From Candidatus Chloroploca mongolica (lineage in GTDB: Bacteria; Chloroflexota; Chloroflexia; Chloroflexales; Chloroflexaceae), in assembly GCF_004762035.2 (NCBI RefSeq), contig NZ_SIJK02000023.1, positions 5,410 to 69,409 on the forward strand: 64,000 nt of DNA, read 5' to 3'. Both the position numbers and the translations under genes were made by a program. The notes under the pieces were generated by a model. It was not told where the DNA came from, made no database searches, and saw only the letters and a list, made by a program, of their open reading frames with translations. How positions within the stretch are numbered: the first letter of the stretch is position 1; every line of letters starts with the position of its first letter. This document shows positions 43,185 through 51,718 of the stretch, piece by piece.

Positions 43185-44465
43185 ATGACAGCAACTCCCG
43201 TACCTCTGCACCGCCTGCCCGTGACGGTGCTCTCGGGGTTTCTTGGCTCGGGCAAGACGACGCTGCTCAACCATGTGCTCGCGAATCGTGAGGGCTTGCG
43301 TGTCGCGGTGATCGTCAACGATATGAGCGAGGTCAATATTGATGTGCAACTCGTGCGCGGTGGCGGGGCCGCGCTCAGCCGTACCGAAGAGCGCCTCGTC
43401 GAGATGTCTAATGGCTGTATTTGCTGTACCCTGCGCGAGGATCTGCTCGTTGAGGTGGCGCGCCTCGCCCGCGAAGGTCGTTTCGATTATTTGCTGATCG
43501 AGTCGACCGGGATCGCCGAGCCGCTGCCGGTCGCCGAGACCTTTACCTTTCCCGGGCCTGATGGCGTCAATCTCGGTGATCTCGCTCGTCTCGATACGAT
43601 GGTGACGGTAATCGATGCCTTTAACTTTACCCAGGATTTTGCGTCGCTCGATGAGTTGCGCGACCGCAACCTCGATGCCGGTGAAGGCGATGAGCGAACG
43701 GTGGTCGATCTGCTGATCGATCAGATCGAGTTCGCCGATCTTCTTGTGCTCAACAAGACCGATCTGGTGGAGCCCGATGAGCTTGATCAGCTCGAGGCGC
43801 TGCTGCATAAACTCAATCCCGAGGCCCAGATCATTCGCTCCAGCTTTGGTCAGGTGCCGCTCAACGCGCTGCTCAATACCGGTCGCTTCGACTTCGAACA
43901 CGCCGCCCAATCTCCCGGCTGGCTCAAGGAACTGCGCGGTGAGCATGTGCCCGAGACCGAGGAGTACGGCATCGCTAGTTTTGTCTACCGCGCCCGGCGT
44001 CCGTTTCATCCTCAGCGCTTCTGGGATCTGATCAACCAACCCTGGCCCGGTGTGCTGCGCTCCAAGGGGCTCTTCTGGTTAGCTACCCGCATGGAGTTGA
44101 ACGGCGTATGGTCACAGGCCGGCGGTGCCTGCCGCGTTGAGCCAGGTGGCCGCTGGTGGGCCGCGCTGCCCGAAGAGGCTGTGCCCGATGATCCTGAGCA
44201 CGAGTTGTTCCTCGTCAATCGCTGGGATCCGACCTGGGGCGACCGACGCCAGGAGCTTGTCCTGATTGGGCAGCATCTCGATGAGGCCGCCTTGCGCGCT
44301 GAACTCGATGCTTGTCTGCTGACCGAGCGCGAAATGGCTCTCGGCCCTGACGGGTGGGCCCACTTCGAGGATCCCTTCGGGTCATGGGAGTTTCTCGATG
44401 CGTATGACGACGATGACGATGACGACACGTACGAAAGGAGCGTAAGCAATGGCAAAACGGTGTGA
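43185..44465 (+). CDS. COG0523 (CobW-like) metal-chaperone GTPase, probable zinc type
   Basis: The 426-residue protein has Walker A GFLGSGKT (18-25), the metal-binding GCICC motif (Cys78, Cys80, Cys81), a base-recognition NKTD (about 188) and a C-terminal CobW_C domain, ending in an Asp-rich tail (DDDDDDD) that may bind metal. COG0523 GTPases deliver metal to client enzymes; those under Zur with alternative ribosomal proteins act in zinc shortage. The rpmB start lies inside its 3' end (17-nt overlap). The Zur-like operator lies about 70 bp upstream. Confidence 0.85.
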   Translation: MTATPVPLHRLPVTVLSGFLGSGKTTLLNHVLANREGLRVAVIVNDMSEVNIDVQLVRGGGAALSRTEERLVEMSNGCICCTLREDLLVEVARLAREGRFDYLLIESTGIAEPLPVAETFTFPGPDGVNLGDLARLDTMVTVIDAFNFTQDFASLDELRDRNLDAGEGDERTVVDLLIDQIEFADLLVLNKTDLVEPDELDQLEALLHKLNPEAQIIRSSFGQVPLNALLNTGRFDFEHAAQSPGWLKELRGEHVPETEEYGIASFVYRARRPFHPQRFWDLINQPWPGVLRSKGLFWLATRMELNGVWSQAGGACRVEPGGRWWAALPEEAVPDDPEHELFLVNRWDPTWGDRRQELVLIGQHLDEAALRAELDACLLTEREMALGPDGWAHFEDPFGSWEFLDAYDDDDDDDTYERSVSNGKTV

Positions 44466-44841
44466 TCTGACTGGCCGCAAACCATCCTACGGCCATAATG
44501 TCTCGTTTTCGAAACGGCGTACCAACTGTCGCTGGGAGCCAAATCTGCACTATCACCGGATCTGGGTGCCCGAAGAGCAACGCTTTGTGCGGCTGCGCCT
44601 GTCGGCGGCTGCGCTGCGCGAGATCGAAAAGAAGGGTCTGATGCTCGCGCTGCGTGACCGTGGTCTCAGGCTCAAAGGGGTGGATCGCCCTCCTGGTGCG
44701 GGCATTGAACCACCCCAAGGCCTCCGCCCTGGCCCCCCGCTGCACCCGCCGTGTCACCCGCTGCGCCAGCAATGTCACCCCGAGCGCAGCGAGGGGTCTT
44801 CCATGCGCCGCAGCGAAGATTCCTCACTCCGTTCGGAATGA
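44449..44841 (+). CDS. rpmB: Ribosomal protein bL28, zinc-free paralogue, with repeat-derived C-terminal extension
   Basis: Residues 1-77 are a normal L28 ([20 protein letters not shown], then [20 protein letters not shown]). It has only two isolated cysteines (C5, C27), not the paired CxxC sets of zinc-ribbon L28, which suits a zinc-sparing substitute. AAAGGAG at 44434-44440 precedes the ATG, and it overlaps the COG0523 gene. After residue 77 the frame continues 53 more residues into a GC-rich stretch and the 189-bp repeat array, ending in [10 protein letters not shown]. That tail is dispersed-repeat sequence, so the original stop was probably lost when repeats inserted. Confidence 0.85.
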   Translation: MAKRCDLTGRKPSYGHNVSFSKRRTNCRWEPNLHYHRIWVPEEQRFVRLRLSAAALREIEKKGLMLALRDRGLRLKGVDRPPGAGIEPPQGLRPGPPLHPPCHPLRQQCHPERSEGSSMRRSEDSSLRSE

Positions 44842-45250
44842 CATGGCTGGCGTTGGCACCCCCGCTGCGCCAGCCATGTCACCCGCCACACCCGCCGTGT
44901 CACCCCGCTGCGCCCGCCGTGTCACCCGCCGCACCCGCCGTGTCACCCGCCGCGCCAGCATTGTCACCCCGAGCGCAGCGAGGGGTCTTCCATGCGCCGC
45001 AGTGAAGATTCCTCACGACGTTCGGAATGACATGGCTGGCGTTGGCACCCCCGCTGCGCCAGCCATGTCACCCGCCACACCCGCCGTGTCACCCCGCTGC
45101 GCCCGCCGTGTCACCCGCCGCACCCGCCGTGTCACCCGCCGCGCCAGCATTGTCACCCCGAGCGCAGCGAGGGGTCTTCCATGCACAGCAGGGAAGATTC
45201 ATGGGTCGCAGTGAAGATTCCTCACTTCGTTCGGAATGACATGGCTGGCG
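44773..45250. repeat. 189-bp tandem repeat array (about 2.5 units)
   Basis: Unit starts at 44773, 44962 and 45151. Each carries the well-known-looking CACCCCGAGCGCAGCGAGGGG and TTCGGAATGACA words plus GTGTCACCCGCC-type sub-repeats; the last unit is shortened. A word resembling TGGTGCGGGC occurs before (44694) and after (45261) the array, like a target duplication. Translations through it are artefacts, apart from the L28 tail. Confidence 0.85.
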
Positions 45251-45772
45251 TTGGCACCCCTTGGTGCGGGCCCTGAACCAGCACCCCATCCCCATGCCGC
45301 AACGCTTGTCTCCCGAACCCTGGCCAACGACACCGCCAACCTAAGGCGAACCAATCCAACGCCATGACGCTCCCTCGGCCCGTGAATAAAAAATCTACCC
45401 CCAAAAGATACTGCTGGCGAACTCTGCATACGCGCCATCCTCTCAAACAGCCCTTACCCTCTACCGGACGATTGTGGTTTTCGGCGGAGAAGGGCTGTGA
45501 CGACCTCGCCTGCTGGCCCAGGGCGCACCAAGCGCAATTTTTCGATGCAAGACGACCCGAAAAACGCAGGTGCCGGCTGAGGAGGGGTTTGCCAGCAGTA
45601 TCCCAAAAGGCTCAGCCGACTTCAACGCTTGGTGTGAGATCGTTTTTGCCGCACTGGGACGCCGCCGAAAAATGCATATTTCGCCCGATTGCGATGCGGA
45701 GGCTACGCGTGTACCGCATCCTGATGCAAAACCGTGTACGAGAACTCACACCAAGCGTTTCAGTCGACACTC
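45251..45772. other. Gap without recognised gene
   Basis: Between the repeat array and the stop of the hybrid kinase I find no convincing gene, RNA or terminator. Short open frames on both strands have no family resemblance or ribosome sites. Confidence 0.5.
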
Positions 45773-48700
45773 CTATGCCCCCTCAGAGGCAGTTGGGGCA
45801 AGCGCGGCGAGCGCCGTACGCAGCGTGATCACGGCCTCGTCCATTGCAAAAGCATCCATCTGTCGAGCAAGGATGGTGGCATACCCACCCAGGGCACTGC
45901 GCAACAACGGCTCATGGCGACGATAAACCTCGTGGGCTTCTAGATCGTCCTGGGCTAACAGGGCCATCAATTCATCGATCACTGTGCGCAAATGCACAGC
46001 GTTGACGTTGTCCACCCGCGGGGCAGATGGCGCAGGGAGGGCAGACACGATAGCGTCGGCAATGCGGTGCTGCGCCTCCTCGATCACAAGGGTCAACGCC
46101 TGGATTGCCTCATCGCCGTGTTCAGCCCGGATCAGCGCCTCAAGCTCGGCAGCCAACTCGTGAACCCGGTTGATGCCGAGGGTCGCAGCAGAGCTTTTCA
46201 GCGAATGGGCAATGCGCCGCGCCGCCACACGCTCATCAACGCTCAGGCAAGCGCGTAACTGATCCATATCCTCACGATGCGTCTCGGCGTACTTGCGCAG
46301 CAGCCGTGCGTAGGTCTTTGGCTTGCCATGGACATTCCTGAGCCCCTGAATTGGATCAAGGCCGGGAATAGCCGCCAGAGCCTCACGCAGTGACACGAGA
46401 GCATCGAGCGACTCGGTCGTCTCCGTAGCCGCAGATTCGGCTGGCAGCCATCTTGCCAAGGTTGCGTAGAGATCTTCGGGAATAACTGGCTTGGCAACAA
46501 AACCGTTCATCCCAGCCAGCAGACACCGCTGACGATCTTCCTCGAAAGCACCGGCTGTAAGCGCGAGAATAGGCGTCTGCTCATACCCAGGCATCATACG
46601 GATCATACGAGTCGCGGCGAGGCCGTCAAGCACCGGCATCTGGATGTCCATGAGGATCAGATCATAGGGAATCTCGGTCTCCCGCACGTGATCGACTGCG
46701 ATCTGCCCATTCTTCGCCAGATCAGCCATAAAGCCAATTTCGCGCAGCAGATCCAGGGCTACTTCCTGATTGATCAGATTGTCCTCGACAAGCAGGATGC
46801 GGGCATTGCGACGCATCATCAGTGCAAGTTCAGCCGAAGGCGGACGCGACTCGACCTCGTTCAACTGGCGTCCCTCGAGTACCTCAACCAGGGTATCGAA
46901 GAGGATCGAGGGCGTTACTGGCTTGAGCAGAAAGGCCGCAAAGCCGGCACGCTCCAGATCTTCTTTGGGCACACGCTGCCCAAAGGCCGTGATCATCAAG
47001 CAGGTTGGTGCGAGCATGAGCGGAAGCAGCCGCATGCGGCGGGCCGTTTCGAGGCCGTCCAGACCAGGCATGTGCCAGTCGATAAGCACAATTGCGTAGG
47101 GCTTTCCCTCTTGATCAGCATGTTGCACCGCAACCAGGGCTGTGAACCCGGATGCAACCAGATCAACGATGAGACCCATTGCGCTCAGCATTTCGCCAAG
47201 CACATCACGCGCAGCCTCTAGATCATCCACGATCAGCACGCGCAACCCTTGCAAGTTGGGACTGAGACGACGGGGCTGCAAGCGACTCGCGCTTTTGCCG
47301 AGTGGAACCTCGAACCAGAAGCAACTGCCCTGGCCGACCACACTGTCTACCCCCAAGCGCCCGTTCATGAGATGCACCAGGCGTTTGCTGATCGCCAGAC
47401 CCAACCCGGTGCCGCCATATTTGCGCTCGGTCGAACTGTCGGCTTGCTCGAAGACCTCGAAGAGTCGCACTTGCACGTCGGGCGCGATCCCGATTCCGGT
47501 ATCTTCGACTTCAAAGCGCACGAGCAAGTTTTGTTCATTCTCCTTGATGATGCGAACGCGCAGCACAATCGTACCCTGATCGGTGAACTTGATCGCATTG
47601 CTGGTGAAGTTCAGCAAGATCTGACCCAGTCGCAGCGAGTCACCATGCAGCAATGGCGGCAACCGCACATCCAGGGCATAAAGAACCTCGATGCCCTTCG
47701 CATGGGCCTTTTCGATCACCAGGTCGCTTACATTCTGAATCACTTGATCAAGACCAAAGTCGGTAGCTTCGAGAACCAGTTTGCCGGCCTCGATCTTCGA
47801 GATATCGAGGATGTTGTTGATAATCGCCAGGAGGTGCTGGGCTGCGTCAATGATCCGGCTGAGTTGATCACGCTGGCGGGCATCAGCGACATTGCGTAGC
47901 AGCAGGTGGGTCAGGCCAACAATTGCATTCATCGGAGTGCGGATTTCGTGGCTCATATTCGCCAGAAACGTGCTCTTGGCACGACTCGCAGCCTCAGCGG
48001 CGGCGCGGGCACGCTCGAGATCACGCTCGATCTGCCGACGTGCAGTAACGTCCTGGTAGTACGAGACAATGCCGCGAGTCTCATCGTGGACACGGTAGGG
48101 CGCGTTGTGCCGTTCGATGATCCTTTCATCAAGGAACTCGATCATATCGATGCCGCGCTCATCAGGAGCGCGAAAGCGTCGCTCGATCTTCGCTCGGAAA
48201 TCTTCCGGTTCCCTAATCATCTGCTTGATATGCCCGATGAAGCCTATGCGCGTAAAGACGGCAAAGTCTGGTGGAAAGCGGAAGAGATCGAGAAAGGCCT
48301 GGTTGAAGATGATGCAGTCGCCATCCATTCCCATCACCATGATGCCATCGGGAATTGACTCCAGCGTGGCCCGCAGCAGGGCGGCCGTCTCGTGGACCGC
48401 TATCTCTGCCTGTTTACGCGCCGTGATGTCCCAATTGACGCCAAGCACCCGGCACGGTGTGCCTGCCGCATCACGCTCGATCTGGGCATGGGCCGCAATA
48501 TGGCGGATGCGGCCATCGGGCAAGACAATGCGAAACTCGGTGATATACTCTTGTTGGTTGCGCATAGCTTGCTCGGTCGCGGTAATCGCCTGAGCAACGT
48601 CGTCAGGGTGCAGTCGGTTGAGCCAGGTTTCGGCTCTACCGTCAAACTCCTGAGGGTCAATGCCATAGAGGGTACACATCTGGGCATCCCAGATCAGAAG

Positions 48701-50038
48701 TTCGCGCTCGCGATCACGTTCCCAGACCCCGATGCCAGCCGAGCCGGTCGCAAGCGCAAGACGACGCGCACTTTCCTCCAGGAGTCGATACGCTTCTTGC
48801 AGTTCCTGGGTGCGTTCTTCAACCAGATCCTGGAGATGCTGCCGGTAGCGTTCCAACTCAGCCTCGGCTTGCTTGCGCTCGGTGATATCAATGAATGCAC
48901 CAATAATACCAGCGCGGTTGCCCGCCTCGTCACGGAAAACATCCTTGACAAAAAGAACATCACGCCGCTGTCCGTGCTCATCAATAACCTGCGACTCGTA
49001 CATCTGGGCACCACTCTGCTCGATCAGCGCGAGATCGTGAGTCTCGTAGACCGCGCTTAGCGACGAAGGCCAGAGCTCTTTCACGGTCTTGCCCTGCAAC
49101 TCCTCGGGCGTTTTGCCCACCATTTCGGCAAAAGCCCGGTTGCAATCAAGGTAGCGGCCTTCGCAGTCTTTTGAGAAGATAGGGACGGGGATCGCGGCAA
49201 GCAGCGATTGGCGAAAGTTCAGCGCCCGGTCACGTTCGGCATTCGCACGTCGCAATTCCTCCTCTTGCAGCTTGCGTGCCGTGATGTCCTCAAACGTCGT
49301 ATGCACCTCAAACGGAGTCGCTTCGCCGGTGCGAAATTGAGGCACCGCGTTGATGCTGATCCAGACATGATGCCCTACCTGAGGGTTGTAGACCCCCATC
49401 ACCACATCTCGTACTGGGTGCCCAGTGCGCAGCGCGACGATCGCCGGGTGCTCTTCGCCAGGAAACGGTGAACCATCCTCGCGAAGCGACTCCCAGGTAG
49501 GGGTGCGGCTTGTCCGACTCTTCAATTCCGCTAGATGAACCCCCAGAATGCGCTCGGCCGTCGGATTGGCCGCAATGATCTCTCCTTGCACATTCTGGTA
49601 CACGACGCCCTGCACCAGGGTCTCGAAGAGGGTGCGATAGCGCCGTTCGCTCTCACGCAATGCCGCCTGGGCTTCGTGGAGGGCGGTGATGTCACGCGCA
49701 ATGCCATGCACGCCGATCAATTCGCCAGCACTATCATACATCGGTGTTTTGATCGTCTGAAAGAGGTAGTCTCTCCCATCAGCCGCACAGGTCGCCCACG
49801 CTTCATTAATGCTCGAACGACCGGCTGCAATAGCCTCCACATCTTTCTCGCGAAAGAAAGCGGCTTGCTCAGCACTGAAGAGCGCTGCATCGGTCTTGCC
49901 GATAACTTCCGACTGGGGCAACGCCACAAAACGCTCGAGGGCAGGGTTGCACATCAAATACACCCCGTGCGGATCCTTGAGCCAGACCAGGTCAGGGATA
50001 GTCTGAAGGAGCATACTGAGATAGTCGATCGAGAGCAT
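45773..50038 (-). CDS. Hybrid sensor histidine kinase: five PAS, HisKA-HATPase, two receivers, HPt
   Basis: A 1,421-residue soluble hybrid kinase. Five PAS/PAC modules (about 1-660) precede a HisKA domain with phospho-His near 694 (FLANMSHEIRTPMNA), an HATPase (NFTSNAIKF, EDTGIGI, GTGLGL), receiver 1 (acidic VDD near 936, phospho-Asp near 986 in IDWHMPGLDG), receiver 2 (Asp near 1128 in LMDIQMPVLDG) and an HPt domain (His near 1277 in RIAHSLKSSAATLG). This is a complete internal phosphorelay of the BarA/ArcB type. GAGAGG precedes the ATG. The HD-GYP gene ends 15 bp upstream on the same strand, so both form one operon, and the HPt could pass phosphate to that receiver. Confidence 0.92.
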   Translation of the reverse strand: MLSIDYLSMLLQTIPDLVWLKDPHGVYLMCNPALERFVALPQSEVIGKTDAALFSAEQAAFFREKDVEAIAAGRSSINEAWATCAADGRDYLFQTIKTPMYDSAGELIGVHGIARDITALHEAQAALRESERRYRTLFETLVQGVVYQNVQGEIIAANPTAERILGVHLAELKSRTSRTPTWESLREDGSPFPGEEHPAIVALRTGHPVRDVVMGVYNPQVGHHVWISINAVPQFRTGEATPFEVHTTFEDITARKLQEEELRRANAERDRALNFRQSLLAAIPVPIFSKDCEGRYLDCNRAFAEMVGKTPEELQGKTVKELWPSSLSAVYETHDLALIEQSGAQMYESQVIDEHGQRRDVLFVKDVFRDEAGNRAGIIGAFIDITERKQAEAELERYRQHLQDLVEERTQELQEAYRLLEESARRLALATGSAGIGVWERDRERELLIWDAQMCTLYGIDPQEFDGRAETWLNRLHPDDVAQAITATEQAMRNQQEYITEFRIVLPDGRIRHIAAHAQIERDAAGTPCRVLGVNWDITARKQAEIAVHETAALLRATLESIPDGIMVMGMDGDCIIFNQAFLDLFRFPPDFAVFTRIGFIGHIKQMIREPEDFRAKIERRFRAPDERGIDMIEFLDERIIERHNAPYRVHDETRGIVSYYQDVTARRQIERDLERARAAAEAASRAKSTFLANMSHEIRTPMNAIVGLTHLLLRNVADARQRDQLSRIIDAAQHLLAIINNILDISKIEAGKLVLEATDFGLDQVIQNVSDLVIEKAHAKGIEVLYALDVRLPPLLHGDSLRLGQILLNFTSNAIKFTDQGTIVLRVRIIKENEQNLLVRFEVEDTGIGIAPDVQVRLFEVFEQADSSTERKYGGTGLGLAISKRLVHLMNGRLGVDSVVGQGSCFWFEVPLGKSASRLQPRRLSPNLQGLRVLIVDDLEAARDVLGEMLSAMGLIVDLVASGFTALVAVQHADQEGKPYAIVLIDWHMPGLDGLETARRMRLLPLMLAPTCLMITAFGQRVPKEDLERAGFAAFLLKPVTPSILFDTLVEVLEGRQLNEVESRPPSAELALMMRRNARILLVEDNLINQEVALDLLREIGFMADLAKNGQIAVDHVRETEIPYDLILMDIQMPVLDGLAATRMIRMMPGYEQTPILALTAGAFEEDRQRCLLAGMNGFVAKPVIPEDLYATLARWLPAESAATETTESLDALVSLREALAAIPGLDPIQGLRNVHGKPKTYARLLRKYAETHREDMDQLRACLSVDERVAARRIAHSLKSSAATLGINRVHELAAELEALIRAEHGDEAIQALTLVIEEAQHRIADAIVSALPAPSAPRVDNVNAVHLRTVIDELMALLAQDDLEAHEVYRRHEPLLRSALGGYATILARQMDAFAMDEAVITLRTALAALAPTASEGA

Positions 50039-50053
50039 GGTAGCCTCTCAAGT

Positions 50054-51313
50054 TCAGGCCACAGACGGCATACGGCCCACCGATTGCCCCTGGATGCTGA
50101 CCAATTTGGCGCAAATGTCCGCCTCGCTATCGGCATAGTGCTCAGCAATGGCCTGAAATTCGGCAGACAGGGCGAGAAAGGCATCAACGATGTCGGGGTC
50201 AAACTGATGCCCACGCTCCTCGCGGATAATCTCAATCACCTCTGACATTGGCAAGGGCGGCTTGTAGATGCGACGAGAAATCAACGCATCAAAGGTGTCG
50301 GCGAGGGCCATCAGTCGCGCCGAGATGGGGATGTCCTCTTGCGCGAGACCCTCGGGGTAGCCCGTGCCATCCCAATGCTCATGATGCGAGAGTGCAATCT
50401 CACGGGCTACGTGGAGAAATTCCAGCGGAGCATGCCGGGGCCAGTTGTGTGCGCGATCAAGCTTATTGGCGCAGCCATGACTAGGCATATCGAGCAGGTG
50501 AGCCTCTTCGCTGACGAGCGTGTTATTCATTGCCATCTCGATCGCGTTGCTGCCAATGCGACAGTGCCGCTTCATAATCTCTCGCTCTTCAGGCGTGAGT
50601 CTGCCAGGTTTGAGCAGAATGTGGTCGGGGATGCCCACCTTGCCAATATCGTGCAACGGGGCTGATTTGACCAGCAGATCACGGCACGACTGGCTCAGCG
50701 CATCGGCAAAGCGGGGATGGTTGGCGAGCGCATTGGACAGTACTTTCACATAGATCTGGGTACGCCGCAGGTGATTGCCGGTATCGGGATCGCGTACCTC
50801 TGCCAGCGCGGCCATCGCTCTGATGCTCACATCTTCAATCAGTTGGTTCTCGCGCATACGCCGTGCTACTTCTGCCTCAAGGCAGGCGTTCTGGTTGGTG
50901 AGCCAGTCACGCGCTTGCTTGAGCTCAAGATGAGTGCGGACACGCGCCAGCACGATCGCCGGGCGGATCGGTTTGGTAATATAATCAACGGCACCAAGCT
51001 CAAATCCGTGTGACTCATCCTCGGTTGAGTCCATGGCTGTGACGAAGATCACCGGGATAGAGCGTGTCGCTGAATTATCGCGTAGGCGGGTGAGCACAGC
51101 GTAGCCATCCATCTCGGGCATCATCACATCCAGCAAGAGCAGATCGGGTTGCGGCGCTGATGCAGCCACCTGCAACGCCCGTATCCCCGAGCGCGCAACC
51201 CGCACCTGGTAGAACGGCATAAGCAATTCGCCCAGAATGGTGAGATTCTCCGGGGCATCGTCAACGATGAGAATTGTCTGCCTGGTAGATGCTGGCCAAA
51301 AAGATGACATCAT
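50054..51313 (-). CDS. Response regulator with HD-GYP c-di-GMP phosphodiesterase domain
   Basis: The 419-residue protein has a receiver (acidic D18/D19, phospho-Asp62 in LLLDVMMPEMDG, Lys in ITKPI) and an HD-GYP output: HDIGK near 221, then HHEHWDGTGYPEGL near 309-322 and the closing GHQFDP. Such enzymes degrade cyclic di-GMP. An insertion of about 20 residues (near 265-290) sits between the HD and GYP halves. Start chosen at 51313 with GGAGG on the minus strand. It is the first gene of the operon with the hybrid kinase. The start and ribosome site lie at the end of a 120-bp tandem duplication. Confidence 0.9.
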   Translation of the reverse strand: MMSSFWPASTRQTILIVDDAPENLTILGELLMPFYQVRVARSGIRALQVAASAPQPDLLLLDVMMPEMDGYAVLTRLRDNSATRSIPVIFVTAMDSTEDESHGFELGAVDYITKPIRPAIVLARVRTHLELKQARDWLTNQNACLEAEVARRMRENQLIEDVSIRAMAALAEVRDPDTGNHLRRTQIYVKVLSNALANHPRFADALSQSCRDLLVKSAPLHDIGKVGIPDHILLKPGRLTPEEREIMKRHCRIGSNAIEMAMNNTLVSEEAHLLDMPSHGCANKLDRAHNWPRHAPLEFLHVAREIALSHHEHWDGTGYPEGLAQEDIPISARLMALADTFDALISRRIYKPPLPMSEVIEIIREERGHQFDPDIVDAFLALSAEFQAIAEHYADSEADICAKLVSIQGQSVGRMPSVA

Positions 51314-51550
51314 ACGCACCTCCGCTAGCAACCATTGTAGGGCACAGCCTTATGCGTATCACGTGTAGGGCCGACACCCAGCCGACTCCCGTCGGTGACT
51401 TCCTGCGATCATCGACGAGGGTGGGAACCACATACGCACCTCCGTTAGCGACCATCGTAGGGCGCAGCCTTATGCACATCACGCGTAGGGCCGCCACCCA
51501 GCCGACTCCTGTCGGTGGCTTCCTTTGATCATCGACGAGGGTGGGAACCA
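51311..51550. repeat. 120-bp tandem duplication carrying a copy of the HD-GYP start region
   Basis: Copies 51311-51430 and 51431-51550 differ at scattered bases. Each contains on the minus strand GGAGGTGCGTATG, i.e. ribosome site and start codon, so the upstream copy offers a decoy start. The unit also holds a GGGTGG/CCACCC half-hairpin. The minus frame through both copies is open (40-residue period) but looks like repeat translation, not a gene. Confidence 0.8.
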
Positions 51551-51569
51551 CCCTCGTCGATGATCAAAG
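51523..51569. repeat. 22-bp perfect hairpin at the edge of the tandem duplication
   Basis: Arms 51523-51544 and 51548-51569 with GAA loop. The left half is part of the 120-bp repeat; the right half closes the array. It may be an end of a small mobile palindrome or a transcription barrier between divergent genes. Confidence 0.7.
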
Positions 51570-51718
51570 ACTTATCTCATCATTATAGGCAGATGATCTC
51601 ATTTTTATATGTGCAATCTATTGCCCTGTCTGGTACAATTTAGGGCAAATCAAGGGAAAAGAGCGGGCCATCGTAAAGCACAAGTTCCTGAAGGCTTTGC
51701 TCAAGCTAGGACTCCACC

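Noticed and set aside
44654-45214. 186-codon frame with repeated [11 protein letters not shown]-like text
   Set aside because: Pure translation of the 189-bp tandem repeat; such frames are a common annotation artefact.
44773-45250. CRISPR array
   Set aside because: Units are 189 bp with no short repeat/unique spacer pattern; no CRISPR array or cas gene was seen anywhere in the window.
51261-51551. 96-codon minus-strand frame with a 40-residue repeat
   Set aside because: Arises from the 120-bp tandem duplication and overlaps the HD-GYP start; no independent support.
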